This document shows positions 1-7,833 of a stretch of 64,000 bases of DNA, piece after piece. Within the stretch, counting starts at the first letter, position 1, and each line of letters begins with the position of its first letter. The translations under genes were made by a program, and so were the position numbers. Source of the stretch: an uncultured Paracoccaceae bacterium (lineage in GTDB: Bacteria > Pseudomonadota > Alphaproteobacteria > Rhodobacterales > Rhodobacteraceae); the NCBI GenBank assembly GCA_913062865.1, contig CAJXWO010000004.1, positions 1 to 64,000 of the forward strand, given 5' to 3'. The notes under the pieces were generated by a model. The model searched no databases. It had not been told where the DNA came from and was given only the letters and a program-made list of their open reading frames with translations.

Positions 1-59
1 AGTTCAAAAAGGCAGGATGGAGCAATGACTTCCTGCAAACACTCATCGAAGGCTTCTGA
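1..59 (+). mobile_element. C-terminal tail of an unidentified ORF, possibly a transposase
   Basis: An open frame enters from the window edge at base 3 and ends with TGA at 57-59, giving 18 residues that end in LQTLIEGF. It lies directly in front of an OxyR-like gene that has lost its N-terminal DNA-binding domain. That arrangement would result if a mobile element had inserted into, or deleted the start of, the regulator gene. I do not recognise the family, and so short a tail cannot identify it. It may simply be the end of an ordinary gene. Confidence 0.3.
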
Positions 60-76
60 AGCGCGATTGCCCTGGG

Positions 77-799
77 CTCGGTGCACAGATCGTGGACCGC
101 GCGCGGCAACTTTTGATAGACGCGCAGGAAATCGAAACCTTGGCCGCCGCCCATCGCAACCCCTACGAAGGTGATTTGCGGCTGGGTGCGATCCCGACGG
201 TTGGTCCCTACCTGATACCAAGGGCCTTGCCTGCGATCCGGGCTGCCTTTCCGAACCTCAAGCTGTATCTGCGCGAAGAGATGACCGAGGCCCTGATCGA
301 CGGTCTGACCGGTGGCAAGCTGGATGTTATCCTGATCGCATTGCCGTTCGACACGGGCACTCTCGAGATCCTGCCGCTGTTCGAGGACGGTTACCAGCTT
401 GCCTCGCCACCGGATTGGCCGGCACCGGCCGAGACCGGCGCGGATGCCCTAGGGGACGTGGGCCGGTTGATGCTGCTTGAAAAAGGGCACTGCCTTCAGC
501 GCCACGCGTTGCAAGCCTATCCCGGACGCGTGCTGACCCAGGATGACAGTTTTGCCGCCACGAGCCTGGGAACGCTGATTTCCATGGTGTCGGAGGGCTT
601 GGGCGTCACCCTGTTGCCCGACCTGGCCATCGGCGCAGGCGTGGTACAACCCGGCGTGGTGCAACTCACGCCCCTGCCGGATGCCTGCCCCCGTCAGTTG
701 GTGCTGGCTTGGCGGCGAAACTCAGCCCGTGCCGCCTTGTTCCGCGATCTTGGGGAACACCTGACAAAGGCCCGGCCCGGGGCACACGCCCCCGGTTGA
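77..799 (+). pseudogene. OxyR-like LysR-family regulator, 5'-truncated (effector domain only)
   Basis: The frame resembles OxyR from the linker helix (LGAQIVDRARQLL) through the LysR substrate-binding domain (LRLGAIPTVGPYLIPRALP, then GLGVTLLPDLA). The winged helix-turn-helix that should precede it, about 60 residues, is absent, and the same frame has a TGA at 26-28. The first possible start is GTG at 92, giving 235 aa against about 300 for the family. The peroxide-sensing motif GHCLxxHAL keeps the peroxidatic cysteine, but the resolving-cysteine position is a tyrosine (HCLQRHALQAY). A remnant is likely; it could still be translated from GTG 92 as a stand-alone effector domain. Truncation outside the window cannot be excluded. 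Confidence 0.6.
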
Positions 800-820
800 T
801 CGCGCCCTGGACCTGATCTA

Positions 821-1795
821 TCAGCCTGCGCCGATCAGTGCGCCTGCAGCGAAGACGAGCGCGCCGCCCAGCACCACCTGGAACGCGGCCCGCAGGAACG
901 GGGTTTCCATGAACTTGTTCTGGATCCAGGCGATGGCCCAAAGTTCGATGAAGACGACGATGATCGCGGTGATCGTCGCGGTCCAGAAATCCGGAATCAG
1001 GTAGGGCAGCGCGTGGCCCAGGCCGCCCACCGTGGTCATCACGCCCGAGGCGATGCCGCGTTTCACGGGCGAGCCGCGGCCCGACAGTTCGCCATCGTCC
1101 GACGCGGCCTCGGTAAAGCCCATGGAGATGCCGGCCCCAACCGACGCGGCCAGCCCCACCAGAAACGTGGTCCAGGTATCCTGGGTGGCAAAGGCGGTGG
1201 CAAAGATCGGCGCGAGGGTCGATACGGAGCCATCCATCAGCCCCGCCAACCCCGGCTGCACCCAGGTCAGGACAAACTGGCGTTTGGCCGTCTGGCGCTC
1301 GGCATCCTCGGCATCGCCGGTCAGATGGGTTTCGGTCAGGGCCTCGGCAGTGCCCTGGTGCCCGGCCTCGGCTGCGGCAAGGTCGCCTAGCAATTTGCGC
1401 GTCTCCGCATCGCTGCTGCGCTTGGTGGCAGCAAGGTAGAAATGCTCGGCATCCCGCTCCATCAGCGTGGCCTCTTCGCGGATACGCTCGATCCCAAGGT
1501 TTTCGACCAACCAGACCGGGCGGCGGGCATAGTATCCGGCAACGTGCTCGCGCCGGATGAGGGGAATGACGGGGCCAAAGCGTTTTTCGTGCAGGTCGAT
1601 CAGGCGCTGGCGATGACCGTCTTCCTCGGTGGCCATACCATCGATGATTTGGGCGGTATCCGGGTAATCCGCCCTCAGCCGCTCGGCGTAGTTTCGGTAG
1701 ATGCGGGCGTCGTCCTCTTCCGAGGAAATCGCAAGGGCGAGCACTTCCTGCTCGGTGAGATCGGAGAAACGGCGGCGCTGGGTCAAAAATCGCAT
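821..1795 (-). CDS. mbfA: MbfA: ferritin-like/VIT-type iron exporter
   Basis: The 324-residue protein joins an N-terminal rubrerythrin-like ferritin domain (about residues 1-155, with the metal-binding EE/ExxH pattern in AISSEEDDARIYRNYAE and ATEEDGHRQRL) to a C-terminal membrane domain of the Ccc1/VIT1 family (about 175-324). MbfA of Bradyrhizobium and Agrobacterium exports iron from the cytoplasm and protects against iron and peroxide stress. The longest frame starts at 1819, inside an Irr-type box. Met at 1795 (MRFLTQRRRFSDLTEQE) is preferred because it matches where family members begin and leaves the box as a promoter element. The gene is convergent with the OxyR-like remnant and divergent from the TetR gene. 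Confidence 0.88.
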   Translation of the reverse strand: MRFLTQRRRFSDLTEQEVLALAISSEEDDARIYRNYAERLRADYPDTAQIIDGMATEEDGHRQRLIDLHEKRFGPVIPLIRREHVAGYYARRPVWLVENLGIERIREEATLMERDAEHFYLAATKRSSDAETRKLLGDLAAAEAGHQGTAEALTETHLTGDAEDAERQTAKRQFVLTWVQPGLAGLMDGSVSTLAPIFATAFATQDTWTTFLVGLAASVGAGISMGFTEAASDDGELSGRGSPVKRGIASGVMTTVGGLGHALPYLIPDFWTATITAIIVVFIELWAIAWIQNKFMETPFLRAAFQVVLGGALVFAAGALIGAG

Positions 1796-1808
1796 GGCTT
1801 GTCTCACA

Positions 1809-1825
1809 TTTAGAACCATTCTAAT
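1809..1825 (-). promoter_or_regulatory. ICE motif (Irr box) of mbfA
   Basis: TTTAGAA at 1809-1815, a 3-base spacer and TTCTAAT at 1819-1825 form a near-perfect inverted repeat that matches the iron control element (TTTAGAA-N3-TTCTAAA) bound by Irr in alphaproteobacteria. Irr repression of mbfA through such a box is known from Bradyrhizobium. The box ends 13 bases before the preferred start codon and overlaps the -10 region, as expected for a repressor site. Confidence 0.8.
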
Positions 1826-1850
1826 TTATCAGATGCAGCGTAAGGTGCAA
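1823..1850 (-). promoter_or_regulatory. Probable sigma-70 promoter of mbfA
   Basis: On the minus strand TTGCAC (1850-1845) and TAAATT (1828-1823) are separated by 16 bases, a plausible -35/-10 pair for mbfA. The -10 hexamer overlaps the outer arm of the ICE motif, so bound Irr would block polymerase. Confidence 0.45.
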
Positions 1851-1895
1851 GCGGGTGCCGCGCCGCGGAAAATCCGTGAACCGCCCTCTGTGAAA

Positions 1896-1922
1896 ACTGA
1901 ACTACCCGGTTTATATTTCAGT
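1896..1922 (+). promoter_or_regulatory. Inverted repeat before the TetR gene, candidate autoregulatory operator
   Basis: ACTGAA at 1896-1901 is mirrored by TTCAGT at 1917-1922, with 15 bases between. The repeat ends just before the AGGAGG ribosome site (1924-1929) of the downstream TetR-family gene, the usual place for TetR autorepression. The half-sites are short, so this is a candidate only. Confidence 0.35.
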
Positions 1923-1935
1923 CAGGAGGCGCCGA

Positions 1936-2553
1936 ATGAACATCTGCACACCCGAGATCCGCAAGGGTCGGAAATTCGACCAGGTTGTCGAAGGCGCGCG
2001 CGCGGTCTTTCTGGCCAAGGGCTTCGACGGGGCCAGCGTCGATGATATCGCCCGTGCAGCGGGTGTGTCGAAAGCCACGCTGTACAGCTATTTTCCCGAC
2101 AAGCGCGTCCTGTTCGTCGAGATCGCCACCCAGGAATGCCGCCGCCAGGCCGACGAGGCGCTTGAACTCATCGACCTGGCCGCACCGCCGCGCCAGGTTC
2201 TTACCAAGGCCGCCGAACGCATGGTCGGCTTCCTGACCTCGGACCTCGCGCAGGGCGTGTTCCGCATCTGCGTCGCGGAGTCGGAGAAATTCCCGGAATT
2301 GGGCCGCGCCTTCTATCAAAGCGGCCCGATGCTGGGGCGCGCCCGGCTCAAGCAGTATTTCGAGCAGGCCATCGCCCGGGGCGAATTGCGGATCGACGAT
2401 CTGGACCTCGCCGCCGATCAATTCGCGGAATTGTGCAAAGCCGACCTGTTTCCGCGCATGGTCTTCGGGATCAGCCGCAGCTTTACGCCCGAGGAAACCG
2501 CGCGTGTGATCCATGGCGCGGTCGAGACCTTCCTTGCGCGCTACGCCGCCTAA
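1936..2553 (+). CDS. TetR/AcrR-family transcriptional regulator
   Basis: This is a 205-residue protein with an N-terminal TetR helix-turn-helix at about residues 15-62 (ARAVFLAKGFDGASVDDIARAAGVSKATLYSYFPDK), the typical family signature. The C-terminal ligand domain resembles the AefR-like group, but its effector cannot be read from sequence. An ideal AGGAGG lies 6 bases before the ATG. The 3' end overlaps the convergent NYN gene by 4 bp. The gene is divergent from mbfA, across 116 bases or more that hold the Irr box and a separate inverted repeat. Control of its own promoter is likely; control of mbfA is possible but unsupported. Confidence 0.88.
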   Translation: MNICTPEIRKGRKFDQVVEGARAVFLAKGFDGASVDDIARAAGVSKATLYSYFPDKRVLFVEIATQECRRQADEALELIDLAAPPRQVLTKAAERMVGFLTSDLAQGVFRICVAESEKFPELGRAFYQSGPMLGRARLKQYFEQAIARGELRIDDLDLAADQFAELCKADLFPRMVFGISRSFTPEETARVIHGAVETFLARYAA

Positions 2554-3263
2554 TCCAGGCGCCGCACCAAGAGCTGGTTGCCCGGGCCGCGCTTGGTTTC
2601 CAGAACCTTGATGTTGCGCACCAGGTCGCTCAGCTTCTTGTGGCCGTAGGTCCGGGTGTCGAAATCGGGGTTCGCCGCGGTCACGAACTGGCCCAGCGGG
2701 CCCAGCGCATACCAATCGTCGTCCTGGTCGATGGCATCCATCGCCTTGAGGATCATGTCGCGCGCATCGTTCAGATCCTTGCCGCCATTCGGCTTGGGCG
2801 CGTCTGGCGTCTGGTCCGAGCCGCCGAGGTTCTCGAGAAAGATGAACCGCTTGCAGGCCTTGCGAAAGGCCTCTGGCGTCTTCTTCTGCCCGATGCCGTA
2901 GACGTCGAGCCCCTGTTCGCGGATACGGCTGGCCAAACGCGTGAAATCGCTGTCGGAGGAGACCAGCACGAACCCGTCGAAACGGCCGGTGTGCAACAGG
3001 TCCATCGCGTCAATCACCAGCGAAATGTCCGAAGAGTTCTTGCCAACCGTGTTCGCGGGCGAATGCAGCGGCACCAGACCGTGTTCCGACTGGACCTTGT
3101 TCCAGCCCGACATCTGCTGCGAGGCGAAATCGCCGTAGCAGCGCCGCACGCTCGCTTCGCCCAGGGCGGCGATCTCGTCAAAGATCGCCCCAGCCCATTT
3201 AGGCGAGGTATTGTCGGCGTCGATGAGGACGGCAAGAAGCGGGGTGTGAACGCGGTCGGCCAT
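2550..3263 (-). CDS. NYN-domain (LabA/DUF88-type) protein with OST-HTH/LOTUS C-terminus
   Basis: The N-terminal part, about residues 8-150, is a NYN (PIN-like) nuclease domain. Its acidic positions are visible in LIDADN, in the DISLVIDAMDLL segment, and in SSDSDFTRLA. A C-terminal OST-HTH (LOTUS) RNA-binding fold follows at about 165-237 (RDMILKAMDAI, then YGHKKLSDLVRNI). NYN proteins are predicted metal-dependent RNases, and the LOTUS partner suggests RNA targeting. The physiological substrate is unknown. The start is supported by its position just past the convergent GNAT gene end. No operon partner is evident. Confidence 0.85.
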   Translation of the reverse strand: MADRVHTPLLAVLIDADNTSPKWAGAIFDEIAALGEASVRRCYGDFASQQMSGWNKVQSEHGLVPLHSPANTVGKNSSDISLVIDAMDLLHTGRFDGFVLVSSDSDFTRLASRIREQGLDVYGIGQKKTPEAFRKACKRFIFLENLGGSDQTPDAPKPNGGKDLNDARDMILKAMDAIDQDDDWYALGPLGQFVTAANPDFDTRTYGHKKLSDLVRNIKVLETKRGPGNQLLVRRLD

Positions 3264-3312
3264 GGCCGGACCATGGACTGCGCGGCAGTGGCTGGCAAGG
3301 CATTGCCGCTGC

Positions 3313-3816
3313 TCATTCCGGGTCCGGCGCGTTCAGGGCCCGATACATGACATAAGCATCGACATATCCCTGTTCGGGATGGCGAAAGCCCTGCGCGATG
3401 ACGCCGACGATACGGAACCCATACGCCCGCCACAGCGCCACCGCGCGGCTGTTGGTGGAGACCACGAAATTGTACTGCATCGCGCGGAATCCGGCCCTGG
3501 GTGCGGCGCCGAGCGAGTGTTCCAGCATCGCCCGCGCGATGCCCCGCCCCTGGGCCGCGCGGGCGGTGACATAGCCGCAATTGCACACGTGCCTGCCACC
3601 CCCGCGCTGGTTGGGCCGCATGTAGTAGGTGCCCAGCACCGCACCATCCGCCTCGGCGACGAAGGTTTCCTGGTCGGGGCCGCACCAATAGGCCAGCGCA
3701 TCCGCCCGGCCTATCCCTGCGTCGATGGCATAGGTGTCCCCGGCCCGGAACACGGGCTCCAGGATGGCCCAGATCGCATCGTGATCGGACCGCTTGGCGG
3801 ATCTGATCGTGATCAT
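3313..3816 (-). CDS. GNAT-family N-acetyltransferase
   Basis: The 167-residue single-domain protein has the acetyl-CoA pyrophosphate loop AAQGRGIARAM (R/Q-x-x-G-x-G/A) at about residues 87-97. It also has the C-terminal motif NSRAVALWRAYGFRIVG typical of small GNAT enzymes such as the phosphinothricin/RimI-like group. The acceptor is unknown. It lies 13 bases downstream of the formaldehyde dehydrogenase gene on the same strand, so the two may be co-transcribed. Confidence 0.85.
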   Translation of the reverse strand: MITIRSAKRSDHDAIWAILEPVFRAGDTYAIDAGIGRADALAYWCGPDQETFVAEADGAVLGTYYMRPNQRGGGRHVCNCGYVTARAAQGRGIARAMLEHSLGAAPRAGFRAMQYNFVVSTNSRAVALWRAYGFRIVGVIAQGFRHPEQGYVDAYVMYRALNAPDPE

Positions 3817-3829
3817 CGGCCCGTCAGGC

Positions 3830-4957
3830 TTAGTAGACCACCACCGACCGGATCGACTCGCCCGCGTGCATCAGGTCGAAGCCTTGGTTGATCTCGTCGA
3901 GCGTGAGCGTGTGGGTAATCATCGGGTCGATCTCGATCTTGCCCTGCATGTACCAGTCCACGATCTGCGGCACGTCCGTGCGCCCGCGCGCGCCGCCAAA
4001 GGCCGTGCCCTTCCAGACCCGGCCCGTGACCAGCTGGAACGGGCGGGTCGAGATCTCGGCCCCCGCGGGCGCCACACCGATGATGATCGACTGGCCCCAG
4101 CCGCGATGGGTGCATTCCAGCGCGTCGCGCATGACTTGCACGTTGCCGGTGCAGTCAAAAGAATAATCCGCACCGCCGATCTGGTCGAAGGGCGTCTTGG
4201 TCAGTTCGACGATCTCTTGCGTGACGTTCTCGACCTCTTTGGGATTGATGAAATGGGTCATGCCGAACCGCTCGGCCATGGCCCTTTTCTCGGGGTTGAG
4301 ATCCACGCCGATGATCATGTCGGCCCCGGCCAGGCGCAGGCCCTGGATCACGTTGAGCCCGATCCCACCAAGACCAAAGACCGCGGCCTTGGCGCCGATC
4401 TCGACCTTCGCCGTGTTGATGACCGCGCCGATGCCGGTGGTCACCCCGCAGCCGATATAGCAGACCTTGTCAAAAGGCGCGTCCTCGCGGATTTTCGCAA
4501 CCGCGATCTCGGGCAGAACCGTGTGGTTCGAGAAGGTCGAGCAGCCCATGTAATGCAGGATCGGATCGCCATCGAGCGTGGTGAACCGCGAGGTGCCGTC
4601 GGGCATCACACCCTGCCCCTGGGTGGCCCGGATCGAGGTACACAGGTTGGTCTTCTGGCTCAGGCAGGACGGGCAGGCGCGGCATTCGGGCGTGTAAAGC
4701 GGGATGACATGATCGCCGGGCTTTACGCTGGTCACGCCCTCACCCACCTCCATGACGACACCCGCGCCCTCGTGACCCAGGATCGCAGGAAACAGCCCCT
4801 CGGGGTCGGCACCGGACAGGGTGAACTCATCGGTGTGGCAGATGCCGGTCGCCTTGATCTCGACCAGAACCTCGCCCGGCTTGGGGCCTTCGAGGTTCAC
4901 ATCCATGATCTCAAGCGGTTGTCCGGCCTGGGTGGCCACGGCGGCACGCGTTCGCAT
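3830..4957 (-). CDS. frmA: S-(hydroxymethyl)glutathione dehydrogenase (class III alcohol dehydrogenase)
   Basis: This zinc- and NAD-dependent enzyme oxidises S-hydroxymethylglutathione to S-formylglutathione in formaldehyde detoxification and also reduces S-nitrosoglutathione. The catalytic zinc ligands appear in GICHTDEF and GHEGAGVV. The structural zinc cysteines are in [15 protein letters not shown], and the NAD-binding [12 protein letters not shown] glycines follow. The start is set at 4957 because GGGAGGG lies just upstream and MRTRAAVA matches the family start, giving the usual 375 residues; the longer frame to 4990 has no such support. No S-formylglutathione hydrolase gene is adjacent. 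Confidence 0.95.
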   Translation of the reverse strand: MRTRAAVATQAGQPLEIMDVNLEGPKPGEVLVEIKATGICHTDEFTLSGADPEGLFPAILGHEGAGVVMEVGEGVTSVKPGDHVIPLYTPECRACPSCLSQKTNLCTSIRATQGQGVMPDGTSRFTTLDGDPILHYMGCSTFSNHTVLPEIAVAKIREDAPFDKVCYIGCGVTTGIGAVINTAKVEIGAKAAVFGLGGIGLNVIQGLRLAGADMIIGVDLNPEKRAMAERFGMTHFINPKEVENVTQEIVELTKTPFDQIGGADYSFDCTGNVQVMRDALECTHRGWGQSIIIGVAPAGAEISTRPFQLVTGRVWKGTAFGGARGRTDVPQIVDWYMQGKIEIDPMITHTLTLDEINQGFDLMHAGESIRSVVVY

Positions 4958-5032
4958 TCGGGGTCCCTCCCTGGGTGTCGTTTCTGCCAAACCTGATGCG
5001 AATGGGCGCGGGCCGCAAGCTTGGATGTGCAG

Positions 5033-5671
5033 TCAGCCGCCCCAAAGCCGTGCGATGTTGGGTGCCAGTTGCGTCACCCCCCAGCCCGCGACCGCGGACG
5101 CGGCAAAGCCCAGGGCCACGAACAGACCGTCCCCCGCCGTCAGGCCCAGCCCGAACAGAACCGCCGGGATGCACAGCAGGAACGGCAGGCCCGGGATCGA
5201 CCCGATCACGATCATCACCGCCGCGCTGGCCAGCAGGATCAGCGCAATCGCCAAGAGCGGCAGCGCACCGTGGACCAGCGGTCCCAGCCGTGGGTGCAGC
5301 ACCCGGCCCAGGCGTTTGGAAAGGGGCGCGATGCGCCGCAGCGCCGCGGCCAGGGTGGCGGGCGGGATCGTGACCCGCCCCAGGCGCGGGGGCACGGAGA
5401 CGCCGCGTCCGCCCACAATCATCTGGATTGCGGTCAGGGCAAGCAGACCACCGATGGTGGCGGGCATCATCGGGATCAGGCCCGTGGGCAGCATCATGAG
5501 CGCCGAAAGCACAAGGATGATCGGCCCATGCCCCCGTGCGCCCAGCGTGTCCAGAAGCCGGGCCAAGGGCACTGGCGCAGTCTGCCGGGCCAGGGCCCGC
5601 ATATCCGCCAGCACCCGGTCGAAGCCGGGTCCTGGGCTGTGCATGTCCGGGGTGTCTTTCGGATCGATCAT
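5033..5671 (-). CDS. exoD: ExoD-family exopolysaccharide synthesis membrane protein
   Basis: The 212-residue protein belongs to the ExoD family, first described in rhizobial exopolysaccharide production and alkali tolerance; its biochemical role is unresolved. The N-terminal soluble part (VLADMRALARQTAPVPLARLLDTLGARGHGPIILVLSALMMLP) carries the family signature. Four or so hydrophobic segments follow, at about residues 58-80, 130-150, 155-175 and 180-205. The frame stays open to 5797, but that start would overlap imuB and its LexA box, so Met at 5671 is preferred. Met at 5644 is an alternative. Confidence 0.85.
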   Translation of the reverse strand: MIDPKDTPDMHSPGPGFDRVLADMRALARQTAPVPLARLLDTLGARGHGPIILVLSALMMLPTGLIPMMPATIGGLLALTAIQMIVGGRGVSVPPRLGRVTIPPATLAAALRRIAPLSKRLGRVLHPRLGPLVHGALPLLAIALILLASAAVMIVIGSIPGLPFLLCIPAVLFGLGLTAGDGLFVALGFAASAVAGWGVTQLAPNIARLWGG

Positions 5672-5764
5672 TGGCAATGCGGGTTCAGGAGCATGTGATG
5701 GCTGGGTGGCACGAACCGGCCCGGTCTGGCCAGAACCGACTCGACTCTGGGGCATGATTAGATA

Positions 5765-5779
5765 GAACATAAAGTGAAC
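5765..5779 (+). promoter_or_regulatory. LexA (SOS) box of imuB
   Basis: GAAC at 5765-5768 and GAAC at 5776-5779 are separated by 7 bases. This is the reverse complement of GTTC-N7-GTTC, the alphaproteobacterial LexA operator. It sits 5 bases before the first possible imuB start and 17 before the preferred one, so LexA should repress imuB directly. Confidence 0.85.
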
Positions 5780-5795
5780 AAATATGCTGCCCGCC

Positions 5796-7451
5796 ATGTC
5801 TCAACGTCGAATCCTGTCACTGTGGTTTCCGCGCCTCGGGGCCGAACGGCTGATGCGCCGGATGGGCCTTGCGCCCGAGCTGCCCTTTGCCGTCGTCGGC
5901 GAAGCGGGCAATGCGCTCATGCTGCGCGCGCTGTCGGTCGGGGCCTCGGCGGCGGGGCTCAGGCCCGGCCAGCCCCTGCGCGATGCCCAGGCGATGTGCC
6001 CGGCCCTGCTGACCCGGCCCGAGGACCGCGCGGCCGAGGCGGCGTTCCTGACGGTGCTGCGCCGATGGGCCGGGCAATTTTCCCCCTGGGTGGCCGAAGA
6101 GGCGCCCGATGGTCTCATGATCGACCTGACCGGCTGCGCGCATCTTTTCGGCGGCGAGCCACAGCTGGTCGCCCAGATTGAACAGGACTGCGCCGATCTG
6201 GGGCTGAGCCTGCGGGCGGGGCTGGCCGATACCGTGGGTGCCGCCTGGGCGCTGGCGCGCTATGCCGGGGCGGGGGCCGAGGCCGGGCGCAGCGGCGACG
6301 CGATCGAACAAGAGGCCCGCGCGACCCGCGCCCGCGCCGCCAAGCGGCGGCATTGGGAACGGGGTGGCGCAGCTCCGGCCACGCCCTCTGCGGCGGGCCC
6401 TGCAGGGCGCATCGCGCCACCGGGGCAAAGCCATATGGCGCTACGCGACCTGCCCGTGACAGCCCTGCGGCTTGACCCCGAAATGGTCGAACAGTTGACC
6501 CGCCTCGGCCTGCGCCGCATCGGCGACCTGGCGGGCCAGCCGCGCGCGAGCCTTGCGCGCCGCTTCGGCAAGGGGCTGGTGCTGCGGCTGGACCAGGCCT
6601 TCGGCAGCGCACCGGAACCCGTGTCACCCGCGAAACCACCACCGCTCTATGCGGTGCGACTGACCCTGCCCGAGCCCATCGGGCTCGAATCCGACATCCT
6701 CGCTGCGCTCGACCGGATGCTGCCGCGGCTGGCCACGCATCTGGAGGCCGCGGGGCGTGGCGCGCGGCGGGTGCGGCTGCAGGTCTTTCGGACCGACCAC
6801 ACCCAGCAATCGGTCGAGGTGGCACTGGCCCGCGCCTCGGCCAACCCGGACCGGCTGCGCCCGCTGCTGGAGATGAAGATCGGCGATCTGGACGCGGGCT
6901 TTGGCATCGACATGATCCGGCTCGAGGCGGTGCGGACCGAGCCCATCCACGCCAAGCAAGCCGCAGGCCACCTGGAGGCCGCGCGCCGGGGGGCCGCCCG
7001 GCAAAGCCCCGAGGCCGCGATCGACGACCTGATGGGCCGGATCGGGGCCCGCATCGGGATCGAGGCGATCACCCGCCGCCATCCCGGCAACAGCCATATC
7101 CCCGAGAAATCGGCACAGGTGCTGGCCGCCGCCTGGTCGGAACCCGCGCGCGACTGGCCCGCACCGCCCGCACCGCGCCCGCTGCTGCTGTGGCGGCCCG
7201 AACCCATCGCCGCGCCGGAACATCCCACGCCGCCCGCCCAGTTCCGCTGGCGCGGGCGTGATCTGACCCTGGCCGAAGCCACGGGGCCCGAGCGTATCGC
7301 GCCCGAGTGGTGGCTGGACGAGCCCGACTGGCGCAGCGGCGTGCGCGATTACTGGCAGGTGGTCACGGCAGAGGGGGACCGGCTGTGGCTCTACTACGCC
7401 CATGGCGCCGCGATGTCGGCGGGCTGGTTCTGCCAGGGCAGTTTTGCCTGA
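5796..7451 (+). CDS. imuB: ImuB: catalytically inactive Y-family polymerase-like mutasome protein
   Basis: ImuB is the hub of the ImuA-ImuB-DnaE2 mutasome, linking the error-prone polymerase DnaE2 to the sliding clamp. The N-terminus (RRILSLWFPRLGAERL) aligns with the palm start of Y-family polymerases but lacks the first catalytic aspartate, the mark of ImuB. The palm and finger region runs to about residue 330 (DLTGCAHLFGG; helix-hairpin-helix LTRLGLRRIGDLAGQPRASL). A long C-terminal extension follows. Met at 5796 is preferred; Met at 5784 (4 residues longer) is possible. A LexA box precedes it. Neither imuA nor dnaE2 is adjacent, unlike the common cassette. Confidence 0.9.
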   Translation: MSQRRILSLWFPRLGAERLMRRMGLAPELPFAVVGEAGNALMLRALSVGASAAGLRPGQPLRDAQAMCPALLTRPEDRAAEAAFLTVLRRWAGQFSPWVAEEAPDGLMIDLTGCAHLFGGEPQLVAQIEQDCADLGLSLRAGLADTVGAAWALARYAGAGAEAGRSGDAIEQEARATRARAAKRRHWERGGAAPATPSAAGPAGRIAPPGQSHMALRDLPVTALRLDPEMVEQLTRLGLRRIGDLAGQPRASLARRFGKGLVLRLDQAFGSAPEPVSPAKPPPLYAVRLTLPEPIGLESDILAALDRMLPRLATHLEAAGRGARRVRLQVFRTDHTQQSVEVALARASANPDRLRPLLEMKIGDLDAGFGIDMIRLEAVRTEPIHAKQAAGHLEAARRGAARQSPEAAIDDLMGRIGARIGIEAITRRHPGNSHIPEKSAQVLAAAWSEPARDWPAPPAPRPLLLWRPEPIAAPEHPTPPAQFRWRGRDLTLAEATGPERIAPEWWLDEPDWRSGVRDYWQVVTAEGDRLWLYYAHGAAMSAGWFCQGSFA

Positions 7452-7457
7452 GGCGCG

Positions 7458-7802
7458 TCAGTCGTCGACCGCGCGAATGAGCTTGCGTTCGAGCACCCGC
7501 AGCACGGCCTTGAGGTCATGGCCCCGGCGCAGCACCTGGCCGTCCATGCCGATCACGGCATAAAGCCCCTGCTTGTTGCGCAGCTTGGGCCGCTTCTCGA
7601 TACGGTAAAGCGGGTTCTCTGCCGTGCGGCGAAAGACCGAGAACACGGCCACGTCCCGCAGCGACGAAATCCCGTAGTCACGCCATTCTCCCGCCGCGAC
7701 CATGCGGCCATAGAGCGACAGGATCACGTTCAATTCGGTCCGGTGAAAGGCGACCTTGTCACCGGAGCCGGGTACCTGAGGGAAGGATGAAAACGTGTTC
7801 AT
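7458..7802 (-). CDS. DUF2794 family protein
   Basis: This is a 114-residue protein of unknown function in a family largely restricted to alphaproteobacteria. The conserved core is FHRTELNVILSLYGRMVAAGEWRDYGIS, followed by AVFSVFRRTAENPLYRIEKRP and GHDLKAVLRVLERKL. The open frame extends to 7979, but the upstream part is arginine/proline-rich and overlaps paaX. MNTFSSFPQ at 7802 is the natural start. The gene is convergent with imuB, 6 bases away. It shows no signal peptide, membrane segment or known catalytic motif. Confidence 0.82.
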   Translation of the reverse strand: MNTFSSFPQVPGSGDKVAFHRTELNVILSLYGRMVAAGEWRDYGISSLRDVAVFSVFRRTAENPLYRIEKRPKLRNKQGLYAVIGMDGQVLRRGHDLKAVLRVLERKLIRAVDD

Positions 7803-7833
7803 GCGCTCAGAGTTGCGCCGAACACGACGCGAA

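Noticed and set aside
1936-2553. The TetR gene as the regulator of mbfA
   Set aside because: The inverted repeat lies on the TetR side, while mbfA has its own Irr box. Nothing links the TetR protein to mbfA.
3794-4996. 400-codon plus-strand frame opposite frmA
   Set aside because: Composition is typical of a complement frame, and the opposite strand encodes a full class III alcohol dehydrogenase.
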